From the NCBI GenBank assembly GCA_003342895.1, contig PTFA01000159.1, positions 1,907,233 through 1,971,232 of the forward strand: 64,000 bases of DNA, read 5' to 3'. This DNA is from Casuarius casuarius (Eukaryota; Chordata; Aves; Casuariiformes; Casuariidae). The notes beneath the pieces were generated by a model. The model did not search any database and was not told the origin of the DNA. It saw nothing but the letters and a program-made list of their open reading frames with translations. The translations under genes and the position numbers were made by a program. Below, piece after piece: positions 21,401 to 34,300 of the stretch (the stretch's first letter is position 1; each line of letters starts with the position of its first letter).

Positions 21401-24400
21401 AAGTCATCACCCTGTACAAGTCACTAGGAAAATCTTTCCTTGAATGTATTTTTGTTGTGCATATTGTGTATATTCACAGTTAGAAAGCAACTTTGCTATA
21501 TGGTACAAGCCTTATAGCATTTCTGATTCCTCAGGAATGAGAGGAGTGATTGGCCAGTCTTTTCAGTGAGGTTAGCTAGGAAGATTTACAGCAGCCCAAC
21601 ATTTTCAAGTATTTCACAGCTGGTCATTTGTGTAAAATCATCTAGCTCATGCAATACTCCTGCTAAAAAATGGGTTTGTCATTTAACATTTTTGTGATAA
21701 AATTTACATTTTGATGTGTGGACTATTGAAGTCTACATCGCCTGACAATTTGACTATACTGTTCTATTCTACTATGAGACCACTTAATGTCTAAGGCTTT
21801 TGTAACATTGGGATCTAATCGTTCAACAGTTTTGGCAATGATATCTAAAACTCAAACAGCTTTCATGTTTGAGAAGTAGTTTCTGTGATGATTAAAAGGC
21901 TAGTGGGAGTTGGGGCTTCTGGGTTTTATTCCCTCTTCTACTGCTGATTCATTATTTGCTTAAGGTTGAGAGTGCCTTGTTGACAAGTCTCCTGATGTTT
22001 GATGTTTTATTCTGAAAGCACCAGTTCCCACAATCACTTTGTAAGGCATCTCAGCTTTCCATTGTTAAGGAAAGGAGAAAAAGAAAAAAAGAAAAAAAAA
22101 ACAGATTCTATCTAACTTACTGAGAAGAGTTGGAAAATGTAAATTATGAAAATGTTTTTTTTTAAGTTGGTTCTTTAGAAATATCAAAATCATTGTTTTT
22201 AGGATCAAAACCAAGACTGGACGCAAACATGACCGCATTCTCTCAAAGTCTGGATTCTTATCTACACTCAGATATATCTCTGCAAACTAAATCCAAAGCA
22301 GTATTTGGTTTTGTTTTCCTCTGCTTTAGGTAGTGTCCTTTTAAAGATTCCTAAGAATATTCTGAATATTAAAGCTTTAGTAATAATTGCAATCTTCATA
22401 TTAAAAATACTGAGTTTTCTCACAGAAGTCTTAAATACAGACACCCCATCCTTTTCCTTTTTCCTTTCTTCTAAGATTTGAAGATTTTTATGTTTCATCC
22501 AAGGCCATGGAGAAAGACTCCAGGGACAGTCTGCTACAATTTTCCCAATGAGAAGTACAAGAAATCAGTGTTCCTCTTTTCCAGAATACAGCATACATTG
22601 GTCATCTGCATGATGACCAGTGTTTATAATCATAGGGCTCCAATTTGGAGCGCAAATTCTGATCTGAACTGGTGTACATAAAAGTGTAAAAACCATGGAA
22701 GGAACCTTAAAACATAATTATACTGGAAGTTGTTATTGGGCTGTGACTCACCACTGGCTTCTGTAACATATATATCTTTCAGGACTGCGTAGCCAATGAC
22801 CAGAGTGACTTTTCTTCTCTTGGGTTTTTCGGACTCAAACCTCTCTCTTGTGAGTTTGTTCTAAATGCTTATAGCAATGCTTTTAAGGAAATTTGAGACT
22901 GTAGCCTCTTGCTCTCAGGCTCACCACCATCATCTCAGAAACGCCCAATGAGTTGAGCATGAGTGACAGGTGCTCTGTACTTAATTCATGTAACTGTTAT
23001 GTGGTTATCCAATATTGTCTGTAACAAAAGAAACGGCTCATTAGGAAATAAACTATAAGAAATCTAGCTGGAAGTTTGGATCCAACATTAATGCTTTCAT
23101 ACTCCTTGTTTTACAGAAGATTTGTTACGAGAAACAAAATGTCAATCACAAAACTGAATCTCACTTCCCATTCAAAAGTTACAACTGTTCTGCTGAAATG
23201 TTTCCCCAAAATCTGTCTGAAAATTTCTGGATCAACAGCTCTGTCTTTTCCTGGGCCTCCATTTCTAGTAGTCAAGACACATATGAAAGGTTTTTTTTCC
23301 GGCTCTTGACCTCTTAACACTTATAATGCACTACCGATTGGACCACAGAATTTGTGGAAAAACACGTTGCTTTTTCAGTATTGCCTCAGTGTATTCGAAT
23401 AGATATTCCATAAATTGATAAAAATGAACAACCCAACTACGCCATTGCCAAAGCAGCAATGGCCACTGTTAACCCTAAAATCGTTTTATGTTGTGGATGT
23501 GGGTCTCATTTTTCAGGTATCTGTTTCCATATCCTACTTGCATGTCATCCCTTATTCTGGAGTCAGAGCTCATCTAGCTCATCTTTCCTTGCTCTGCTTT
23601 GAGCTCCAGTTGAACCTCTGTGCGAGGAGAATATCTGTAGTTCACGCTTTGGATATCAGATATAGTGGCTGCTGATTCAGTCCCCAGGTGGTATTCCTGT
23701 TCTTTCACAGGTGGTATGTAGTGCCTTTCCCCACGGCACATTGCTCAGAGGTGATTCTGCTGGCCTGGCTGGGCTGGGGACCCCTGACTTTCTGTCCTTG
23801 AAGCAGCCTTTATTGCACGAGCTGCCTACTGCATTAAGGGGGACACAGAGGGCTCCCTGCCAAGGACACCTTTTTTTTGGTTATAAGAAACACAGCGGTA
23901 CCCTATGAAACAACTTCAATGGCTATAAACTAGTAAAAAGTAGCCAGTAATCATTCTCAGTGCCTGAGGTGAAGGAAGGCTTGTGATGGACTGAAAACAG
24001 CACTCTCTCTGAAAAAAAGCGAGAGAAATATTTTAATTCAGAAAAAAATTGTTCATTTGCATGTCTTCATAAAAATGACCAGCATGTCGCTCCAATTCTC
24101 CCCCCCAAAAATATGTAACCAACAGCTGGCAGCCTGTCCAATGAATCCTGAATTATGTTCCATTTTAGCATCAGAAAGAGGTGGCAGGGAAAAAAGGAGT
24201 TGCTTCTACCCCAGAATACTTAAACTTCCCTGTGGGAGATGCACGTTTAAATTCCCCTCAGACAGAGGAGGGGACTGAACTGAAGTATCCAAGGTAAGTA
24301 CTTTAGCCATTTGACATGGCCTGAAATGGAGGCATTGTTATCTCCACAGCCAGCTGTGTTTTTGAAGAGAACTGTTACATGCATTTTGTGTGAAGCCCAA

Positions 24401-27400
24401 GACTGTAGGTGTGCAGTAAGCCTGGCCGTTCATGGGCCTCAGGGGACAGAGGCAGGACACCTCTCATTTTGCAGATCTCTGCAGAACTAGAGATAGAGCT
24501 GAGCTGCTTGGTTTGTTTCCAGTCTGAGGTTTTTCAGGGTATGTACCTATGGAGATTGAATACAAAACATAGTTACCTATGGACTTCAACATTTACAGGT
24601 TTATGCAGGAGCTGATGAGGGTTTAAGGCCATCCTTAAAACTATTATGTTGTGTGAAAAGGTAGGGTGGCATCTGACTCATTATTTATAGCTGTTGCCAT
24701 CAATTATGCTGCAGAGCCTGATTCTCACTCACGATGACACCCCTTCCAGCTCAAGGTAAGCCCTCTGTAGGGCTGGAGAAGTGTGAAGGGATCTCTGTGG
24801 AACATCGAGTTCAGGACATGGTTATACCTACGTCTGAGTCCAAGTCTCTGTGTTATTCATCTTCTTTGTACAGGGAGGTAGGGAAGGTAGGACATGCAGA
24901 GTGTGTATGATAAAATTAAGGGGAACAAAAGAGCAACTTTGATATCATGGCTTCTGACAAGGAGAAGAACTAAAGAGAATTATGGTGACCTGAAGTTGCC
25001 ACATAGTCTGCTTTAACTCAGAGTTTGTTTGGCAGGCTGGGAGAAAAAAAATCAATATTCTATTCTAGATGGCAAATATTATATGGTTTTGTCTTATCCA
25101 TTATTTCTAAGGCATGAAATCAGCATCTAATAATGCAACCTCTGTCTTGAAATCAGATGTTTTGGAGGAAAGTTCACCTGTTGTGAAGAAAAAGGGGAAA
25201 ATGTAATTTCCCTTCTACTTTCCTGTTATCACTCTCCCTTCTGTTCCCTTTCAGGATCTTAAAGCTTTCACTCCTTCAGGAATCACTTTTACAGCTTCAC
25301 TTAATTTGTCTGGTGATTATAATTGTCTTTGACTTTTTCCATAATCATGCTATTGGAGAGGATGCCTCTGGACTCTCCCAGGATTTTATTGCGGAAGGAA
25401 GGTGGGAGGAACAGCAAAGGTTGAGTTGACTTCAGGACTGATTTGATTTTGCAGCTGACGATGGGAAGGGTTTTTTTTCCCTCCTTTGCAGTAACATTTG
25501 TTGCTATTGGAACTGTCAGTAAAGTGGGAAAAGCAATTAATATTTTTGCCTCTGTGTCTTTCACAAAATCCTTAGTTTTCTGCAAGCAAAGCTCTTGAAA
25601 GAAATCATAGTTCACCTTGAGGAATGATAAGAGAGAAAAGAACAGTGAGAACTTGCTATGTGTCCTTTGCTCATTAGCAATGACAGACTGTGGAGCAAAG
25701 ATATCCCACAGCACAAGTTTTGTAAATACAGTTGCGATAAAATCTAATTTCAGGACAAATAAAAATCAGAAAAGGAAGCTAATTGGACATTTCTTTCAAA
25801 GGCTACTTTATCTTCAACTTTGTTTTAATAAGTTCAGCCAAAAATTTTGGCAGCATGAAATTGTAACACAGGGAAGAATTATTACCCTTTGTGTCAATTA
25901 GGTAGAATGTTTTTTAACTAAATATATCTGCCCCTTTTTCAGATTTTGCTTAGGAAGGTGGAAATTTGCCCCGTGACTGACTCACCAAATCCTATTATTT
26001 GCACATTTATTCTGTTATGTGCAGAATGACACTTCTCAAGCCAAAAGGGAAGCAGCAGGAAGTCGTGACCTGTGCTCTGAACAGTCAGATCAAATCCGGT
26101 AGTTTTTACAAAATGATGAACTGCTGTGGCTCCCATTGGAGTCCTGAGTTCCCTTTCTCTAGGGCATTAGGTATGTGAATAGACAGAAGACTGTTACATC
26201 CAGCAAACTGATTTTCCTGGGAATGGATATTTCTCCAAGTACCTGCTTGTACGGATACTCCCCTTGGACCTCATCTTGTATTCGTTGGATTACCCTGGTG
26301 TCTTACAGAACCCAGAGAAAATCACTCCTGATGTGAGGTACAAGATAGGTATATACAAATTGCTGGAGACTGCAACAAACATATGACAAAAAATGGCCTC
26401 TACCCGTCAGATGGCCAGCATAAAGACTTTTATTTGCAGTCTGACCTTCCATGTGGGATTTATGGTGCCAGTGCAATACCTATCTCCCTTTGCTATTCAG
26501 AAGTTTGAGATGCCTGATTATACCATCTTACTGTCCATGGGAATTAAGTGTCTAAATATCTCTGGGGAGAAAAACATTAGAAAGTTACAGAGCTAGTTTA
26601 TGTTTTGGGTTTTTTTGTTTTTGTTTTTTTTCATTTTTTTCTACAGTGGAAGTGTGCAGGGCAAAACTCGCATTGATACCATGAGAATTAGGGCTTCCTC
26701 CTTGTTCTTTAAAACCTCAATCTCTACTGTATTAAACCTACTTTACACTTTTAAAAAGTATTTTTAAATGCAAATAACTTGAGACTATAAAAAAGAGTGC
26801 CTGGAGAGACAAGCTGTGTTCAGGAGCCCTTTTTCGTAAGAATTAAGTATGTACCTAGTAAAAATCAGTCCCTCCTCAGGTGGCTTAAGTGCTAAGCACT
26901 GCTTACTGCTGCTTACTGGAGACTGCTTTCATATACAATGATTGATTCATTTACAAAAGTGTTACCTTTCTATGTCAAGTTCTTTGAAACAAGTGTGTGC
27001 ATTAAAATTGTCTTAAGTCTTTGGGACAGTTTATAAGCGGTAAATGCCTTCAAGACAGAAATATTTCCATTCTCAGTGAAAGGCCAACTGTGCCTTGGAA
27101 GTTTTCACATGGGATGGGTAATGGTGCTTAAAAGCTTCAGCAGAGCGTTAATAAGGGGAAAGAATTTTCTGTGGTTCAGTAGGCTGTGTATAGTGTCTGC
27201 TAGCAGGTCCAGCTTATACAAATATCTGCCTTAGTAACAAATCTTCAGCGACTCCAGGTGAGAATGGATGAGGAGACAAGGTTCAGAGGAGCCAGAGATT
27301 TATTTATATTCTGTTCTCAGCTCCCCCTCAAAGATCAGACTTCATCATGTCACTTCATCTAGGCTACTCCTATAAGTAAAAGCTGGAACATGCAAGTCTC

Positions 27401-30400
27401 TGCAGCTTTCACAGTTGCTGCATAATACCAAAGTATTCTTCTGAATGGAAAGTTGATGTTGACAACCATAGTATATGGATTCATTCATATTAGTGACTTC
27501 CCTCATGCTCCTTGTGCATTTCCTGTTACCTGTACAAAGGGATTATTGGTGCAGGCAAGGGTACCATCCCAGTCTGCCTCATGCCAACATCAGAGACCTC
27601 AAGACTGATGTATTCTGCATGAGACCAACTCCACCTCCCTGCACGTGCCCACATAGTGCTTTCACATCCTCTTGTTTCTATAGAATAAATGTTTGCGCAG
27701 CCTGCATTTTGATGTGTCACCCTAACAGATTATGTATGTGCCTCAGGTGCAGGTCCCGGAGCATGTGAAATGCTGTAGTGCTGCAGCTGCAGCCCAGGCT
27801 ATGCCTCTTGGTGAGACTTGTTCCATGGACCCATCCCCTGATGTGACCTGATATAGCCAGAGGCTCAGCCTCAGTATGTGAGCAAATGTATGCGTGTACC
27901 TATATCACTGTCCAGCACATCAAATGACCACCTTTGGGTCACATGGCAATGTCTGCAGCAGCTCATGCCTAAAGATTTTGGCAAGTACAGACATCTCTAA
28001 TTTCCCAGTGGGCTGCTTCTGAATAAGTATTAATCAGTATAATTTATGAAAGAAAAACTAGTGAACATTTTCATTTCCCACTGAATTTAAGGGGAGCAGA
28101 AAGGTTTCAGAGTGTATCTCTTGATGTTTCTTGGACATGGTTCCTTCCTCTGCCAAATGGCGATCTCAAAGGACTATAGTGAGCTTAATTTCTTTAAACA
28201 TAAAGTTCAGTGGAATCCTGGGACAGAAAATTCTGTAGGAGTTTGGAGCCTCTGTAAGTCTTGGGCCAGATAGTCTCATCTCTTCATGCTATATGCATGG
28301 ATGCAGGAGAGATGAGACTCCTAAGGTAGGTTTCTTCAGTTGTAAGATTCCCTTTGGATTTGCTGGACCGTGTCTCTGAAAGAGACTTCACGTAAAGTCT
28401 ATAGGAGTTGGGAGTTTCAATCTGGGGATCACATTATACAGTAATCCTGATTTTTACCCCAATAAATATTAATGCTTTAGCTGAGTGACAGTTTTAATTA
28501 CAATACTTTTATCAAGAACATCTTTTTATACAAACTAAAGAATTAACATAACATATTCTTCTAGAAAAGAAATCTTATGTTTTTCAACAAAGACAAAAAG
28601 GAATAATTATTTATAAGCAGGAAAAGCTTTCTGAAAACTTAAATGCATGTCAGTCATTGAGAATGATGAATTTCCTTGAAAATTTGTAGGGAATAATAAT
28701 ATGAATAGGAACTGAGGAAAGACAGTTAGCATTTTTCATCTTTCTCTAATCAAGACTCTAATTACTTTTATTTTTTTTAAGGGTTCCTTTGTCTGTAGAA
28801 CTTGCGAATTTTGAAGATGAAAGCAGGGCTGCAGGATGGTCTACTTTGTTTTGTGTTTTGCTGATGAATTACTATCAATCAGTTTAACTATTCTTGATGG
28901 TGCCTGCTATTTGTGTCATACTCTTAGGTTACCAAGCTGTATCAGGGTAAAACCACTCACTTCATTATATCCCTCCAGATTCCCTGGGGCCAGGTGGGTG
29001 AACCGAAAGCAGCTCCCTTCCAGCACTGCACAGCAGCAGGGCGGAGGCTGCTTCAACATCAAGGCTTTTATATAATACTGGTTTTAATTGAATTATAGAT
29101 CTCTTGCTTGTGGTACTCCCTGCCATAAAATCTGTGACAGTACTAGTATCACACATAAACAGTGAAAGAGTTTGCTTCACACTGTTCAATTTTCTGCAGA
29201 ATTTACGGCCACATATAGGGGTTTTTTTAAGGTATAAATGGACTGCTTAAAAGAAGCTACTGACTTCACTGAGTTGGTTTTGTCTGAGTAAGAAAGCTGA
29301 AGATGTCACTCTATCAATTGCGTGGAGTGGAAGTGAGTTGCAGATGCATTTTCTTCTACTTTCACATTGTGTAAATTTGAACCGGAGACCTTCCATATAC
29401 AAGGTGAGAACTTGCCTTATTTGTCACTACACAACTCAGTTCTGTCATTTTCACCGCTAATGGGATTTTGTGACTGAGTGACCTTGTTAATACAGCAATA
29501 TGTTTCCTGCCATATCATCAGTAACAATGCTGCAAATAATAAAAGAAGGAGAAAATGCTAGCCTAAAAAAATACTAAAAAAAAAATATGCTCGTTTCCTT
29601 CTATTCTTTTCCAGGAAAAGCAAAAAGCTTCCATTACCTTAAAAATTATATTACTTTAGAATCCTACTTAATGTGATGAAATAGTTAATGCACTGCTCAT
29701 CTCTAGCACAATTTGGCAAAATAGTTCTTTAAAGAACTTCTTAGGGAAAAAGGGACATAAATATGGAGTGGATCCTTTCAACATAGCAAAGCCCATCATT
29801 AGACTGGAAGGATATTATGACACCAGTTACCAAGAGAAAATTTTCTGTGGGAGGACTGCACGATAAAACTGTGGGTTTTAGGCATTTCTTATCTCCTAAT
29901 GTCGTAGTCCAGTATGTTGTATCATCTTTATGATAAATATTGTTCTCACTGAAGTAATACTAAGTCTGACTATTTTCTATATGTAAAGCTGGTATTCATA
30001 GTATATAGTTAAGGGTGACCTGAAGAGTTTGCAAACTGAATAAAGAAGGAAAGAGAAATAGGTACAGGGAAATGAAATGACAGCCAATTCTCCTGAGTGC
30101 CTGTCCAGTGCTATACCAACCAGACCAAATTGCCTCTCGATTTATAACTAAAATCTCCAAGGAAAGTTTATATTGCAGCCTGTCGGAAGGATACTTGAAA
30201 TGAGGCCAGAATCACAGTCATCATAGCTCCATGCCTGGTGCAGCAAAGAAGGAACTGAGGCTCTGTAGATCTGGTCAAGATGTTGTATAGGTGGAATTTC
30301 AAAGAACTGAAAAATTCCTCTAATTATCACTCTCTCTTAAGAAGCCAAGAGCAATGTCTTCGGAAAGCCAACAGATTAATTCAAAAGCACACTTTTCAGA

Positions 30401-31190
30401 AAAGGAGGCAAGGTGGTTTATGGTATTAGAGGCCTGTAGGGAAATTCCAGGGTCAATGAGAAAGTCTTCACTGTTCAGTGAAGCATAACGCTGATGCATT
30501 CGAGCTGGAGCTTTCCTAAACGGAGCTGGTTTGATGGCACAGTGCAATGTCATGCAGAGGAGCTAGCTCAGGTCAAAAAGCAGGATAGCTCTGCTGATAG
30601 CTGGTATTGCACTACATATTGCTAGTGCAAGAATCTGTGCTGTGCTGCCTTGAGCAGTGTGAACATGCCCACAGATAGTCATTTAGCAATCTACAAGGCA
30701 GTATTTTCCATTTGATTAGAAACCCTCTGTGTAGTGCCAGAGTGTGTTTCGCTTGTGGGGTTGTTGTGTATTTGATGAGACATGAAAGGAATGTACTGAT
30801 GACTAGGTGGCATTATATATTTCTGGACATTTTTGAGAGTGTTCTAACATTTGTATAGTAGCTAAATTCCTGGCATGACAATGTCCTACCCATTTGGTTC
30901 ACCTTGAATTTTCTACTAGATACAGTACCTGCAGCTGTTCACACAGCATTAGCAGCAAGGGATGGGAGAAGCATGTGTCAACATTTATTACTGGACTAAC
31001 TTTTAAATATGCTTTTAATTTTTATTTAAGAATTCATAACAAACTATAATTAACTGAGCAATATTCACAAAAGTCCTAAGCAATCACTAAAAATAGCAGC
31101 TAACCAAGTAATAGTCAATCAACTTTGAATAGTATGTCCTTGTTAGATTATGTCTTCAGTTCCTTCAAGAACAAATAATCTGTAAAGAAG
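18403..31190. other. long gene-poor stretch
   Basis: I see no recognisable gene or repeat family. Minor items are A-rich tracts at 22079-22103, a 17-base direct duplication at 21391-21424, a T-rich tract at 26608-26640, and a perfect 16-base palindrome AGTTCTTTAAAGAACT at 29723-29738. The 137-codon minus frame at 25301-25714 has no recognisable content. Confidence 0.4.
21391..21424. repeat. 17-bp tandem duplication
   Basis: CACCCTGTACAAGTCA(T/C) occurs twice back to back with one difference at the last base. It is embedded in a patch (21270-21385) built from imperfect ATTAGCCATCA, ACTAATTAT and ATCATTTA words. Confidence 0.9.
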
Positions 31191-31363
31191 TACTGGAGCA
31201 GGTTGCCCAGAGAGGCTGTGGAGTCTCCATCCTTGGGGATGTTCAAAACCTGACTGGACACAGCCCTGGACAGCCTGCTCTGGGTGACCCTGCATGGAAC
31301 AGAGGGGCTGGACCAGCAGCTCTCCAGAGGCCCCTTCCAACCATTCTGTGGTTCTGTGATTCT
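31191..31363 (+). mobile_element. CR1 LINE 3' end (younger, bird type)
   Basis: This is the classic avian CR1 3' end in sense orientation. TACTGGAGCAGGTTGCCCAG is followed by AGAGGCTGTGGAGTCTCCAT, GGGGATGTTCAAAACCTGAC, GCCTGCTCTGGGTGACCCTG and CCCCTTCCAACCATTCTGTG, ending in the short tail repeats (GTTCTGTGATTCT). It is much less mutated than the other CR1 pieces here. The copy is 5'-truncated to about 173 bases, as is usual for CR1. Confidence 0.93.
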
Positions 31364-34300
31364 AAGTACACTTCAAGAATGCATCCTCTGTGGAAAAAAG
31401 GCATGCTTGCATTAGGAAAGAAAAAACAGTTCTACATATAGACTGCTTGCTTGGGCAAGTCCAAATCCAATGAAATATATTTAAATTTAGGCATGCAAGT
31501 TATGTAGTCCATAAGGCAGGCTTACCACTTAGCCTGTAAGTAAATGAGGTGCTCTTATGCTTGAATCTGACCTGCTTTGCTGAATCCTGAGAAAGAAAAT
31601 AAGGACTCCTTCAGAGACACCATACAAAATTGCATTAAATATGTTTATTAAGCATTGCTTCAATATATGTTTAAGTAGGCCTCACAGTACATTTATGCAG
31701 AAGTTACTATAACATTACTAATTTTCTGGTTTGTTACTAAAAATAAAAATGGAAAAGAAATCTAGTCCACTTTTAGCTTTTTTAATTTTTTAATTTGGCT
31801 CAGATTACTGGGTTCTCACAAACAGGATATAAGAATCAGTCTTTGCATGCTAAGTGTCAACTGAAGTCTGGGATATATGGGATTTTGTTGTTGGGGGGGT
31901 TGTTATTTCTTTTTCTTTTTTTAATCAAAATTGTTCATAATAAACAACTTAGTTTGTCAGCCATCTTTTGGGCCAAGGATTGGTGTTAAATGGGTAGGTT
32001 AATGCACAGGGGCTGTTGAATGTGCATCTGTCTTTGCAGACAGCTCTAATCCTTCATGGTCCACTGGCTTTACCTTTACGAGTTCTTTTGATTGGTAATT
32101 GAGAGAATAAATCTTTGAAGAACTTACATAAATGCAAAAAAAATACATTAAGATTCAAGCAATGAAGTGCCTACTAGCATATTTTATATGGTACTTTTTC
32201 AGTCCTCTACCATTTAAATTCATTTTGCCAGACAAAGATTCAGGATTGGCATTCAGTTATAGATTTTTTTCTTCTTATGCACTGTCAACTGCACCCTCTA
32301 TATTTTCACTTTTAGTACCAGCATAGTAAATGATCTGTTCTGAGGGCTGGTTTGCTCTGAAGCACTTCACAACATTAAAGGTGCAGAGCAAAATAAAGAA
32401 TTCAGTGTATTGTGAGTGTCTGCCTTCCTGGCCTCTATGTAAGTTATACATACGAGGCACGTTTTGGTAAATTTTTGGTCTGATATTGAAAATAGGATTA
32501 GTTAGTGGTGCATTACAGCTCTCTGGCTAATGCTGAAACATAGGGAGTGAGCTCTCACAGAGGTAGAGGAGGCAGCTCTGGAAGAGCATTCTGGTAAAGC
32601 GACAAAGCAAGCTGGGAGCACCTGCCCTGTCACCTTCATGAGTTTACTAGCTTAATAAACACAGGCTACCTTTCATTTGTTTGCATTTCAGTCAAATCAC
32701 CATTAGATCCTAGGGGGAAATAGCTCAACAAAGGGACAAACATAGCTGAAATACCTAACTTAATAATACCTACAATAATCTTGACTGTTTTCATAGACAA
32801 ATAGATTCAACTATTACTGTATTTACTATTACCATATACTATATTTACTACTATTAAATAGATTCAACTGCACTACTGATATGTGGCATATACAGCTCAG
32901 CCCCCATAGCTCTGATTACCTGTGGTAAGAATTCTTTCAGCTAACAGCTGACAGCTGTTAGCTTAAACATAATCTCATGCAGAGGATGATAAAGATCTTA
33001 CCTCAAAAAATTTGAAGACCTCTTGGCTTTATGATGCACTAGTTATTAATGTAAAATTCCTTCTTTTACACGTGCCTGATATTAGATGAACACAGTCACA
33101 GGCAAAAGAGAATTTCCGGTAAAATAATTTCTCACAGAATTCTGGACCATTCACATTGTTCATATGTTTGTGTAACGATTATAAAAGCTGTACTGTAGCA
33201 AAGTACTGTGATGGTGCACTATTCAAAAAGCTGGGTCACAAGAGTTATTATATAGGTAGACAGAAGTAATTTCCAACAGATACACTGCTCGGCCTGTGGG
33301 GATACGGCCATAAAACTTGCAAAAACTGCATATTGCTCTCTATATGCAAGCCAATTTACTCACATAATGACTGATCTCTAATATACAAGGTTACATAAAA
33401 CTATTATAGAAACAGATGTGTCTGTTGTGGCTGTAAGATCCGTTGTACCCTCTCTTTGATAGTGATTGAGTCATAACCTATTTGTAGACTAGGTGAAATA
33501 CTATTGGCAGGCCTTTTTTTTAAGCGCTGACACTAAAGGTGGCATTATCCAATGTTCAAATGCAGCCCCTGTGGCATTATGTTCATGTTCCAAACCTACT
33601 CTCTTTAAAAAAATTTTTTTCAAAGCTAAAACTTGGAAGCGGAAATCCTGTTCCTGTTTCCATCCATAGGAGTCCAGGTATTGACCAGAGAGAAGTCAGG
33701 ATTTCACCCCGAATGTCCCTTCGAGCTATAGCCAGACAGCATCCAAACATTACTCTGCACTATCTAATGATCTTGACTCTGCTCCTGTGAGACTGCCTGT
33801 AAAGGATTGCTTCCAAGATTTCTAGCATTCCTGTTTTCAGTCAGCTACTGAAGGCCATCACTGTGTCTCTTTTTTGAAAACCATTATCCCTTTCGTCATA
33901 GATCCTTGTAGATGCCTTTCTTGGTTTAACAGTGTCAGGCGCCAAGAAACAGTGCAGAACATGTATTTCTACTTTAAGTTATAATAGTGCAACTTTAGGT
34001 AAAACATCAAGGAAACAGTTAAGTATATAAGAACCTTTTTGTTGTTATAATAAACATTACAGTAATTGGATAAACAATAATTGGAGAGGAGTTTTTAAGT
34101 TCTTTTGGCAAAAACCCATGACAGGTTCATAATCTCCCGCATTTAGGGGTTCATAAATAAAAAGCCAGGAGAAGGAAGTCCTGGTTTTGACAATTCATAG
34201 AACTCAGTGAAACCAAAACAGAGGTATCTTTCCATTGATATGGACTGGGGAGAATGGAGGGCGTGGAAGGAATTCTATTTCTATATTTTTCATGGAATTG

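Noticed and set aside
25301..25714. 137-codon minus frame
   Set aside because: Length is within chance expectation; no recognised content, start context or splice sites.
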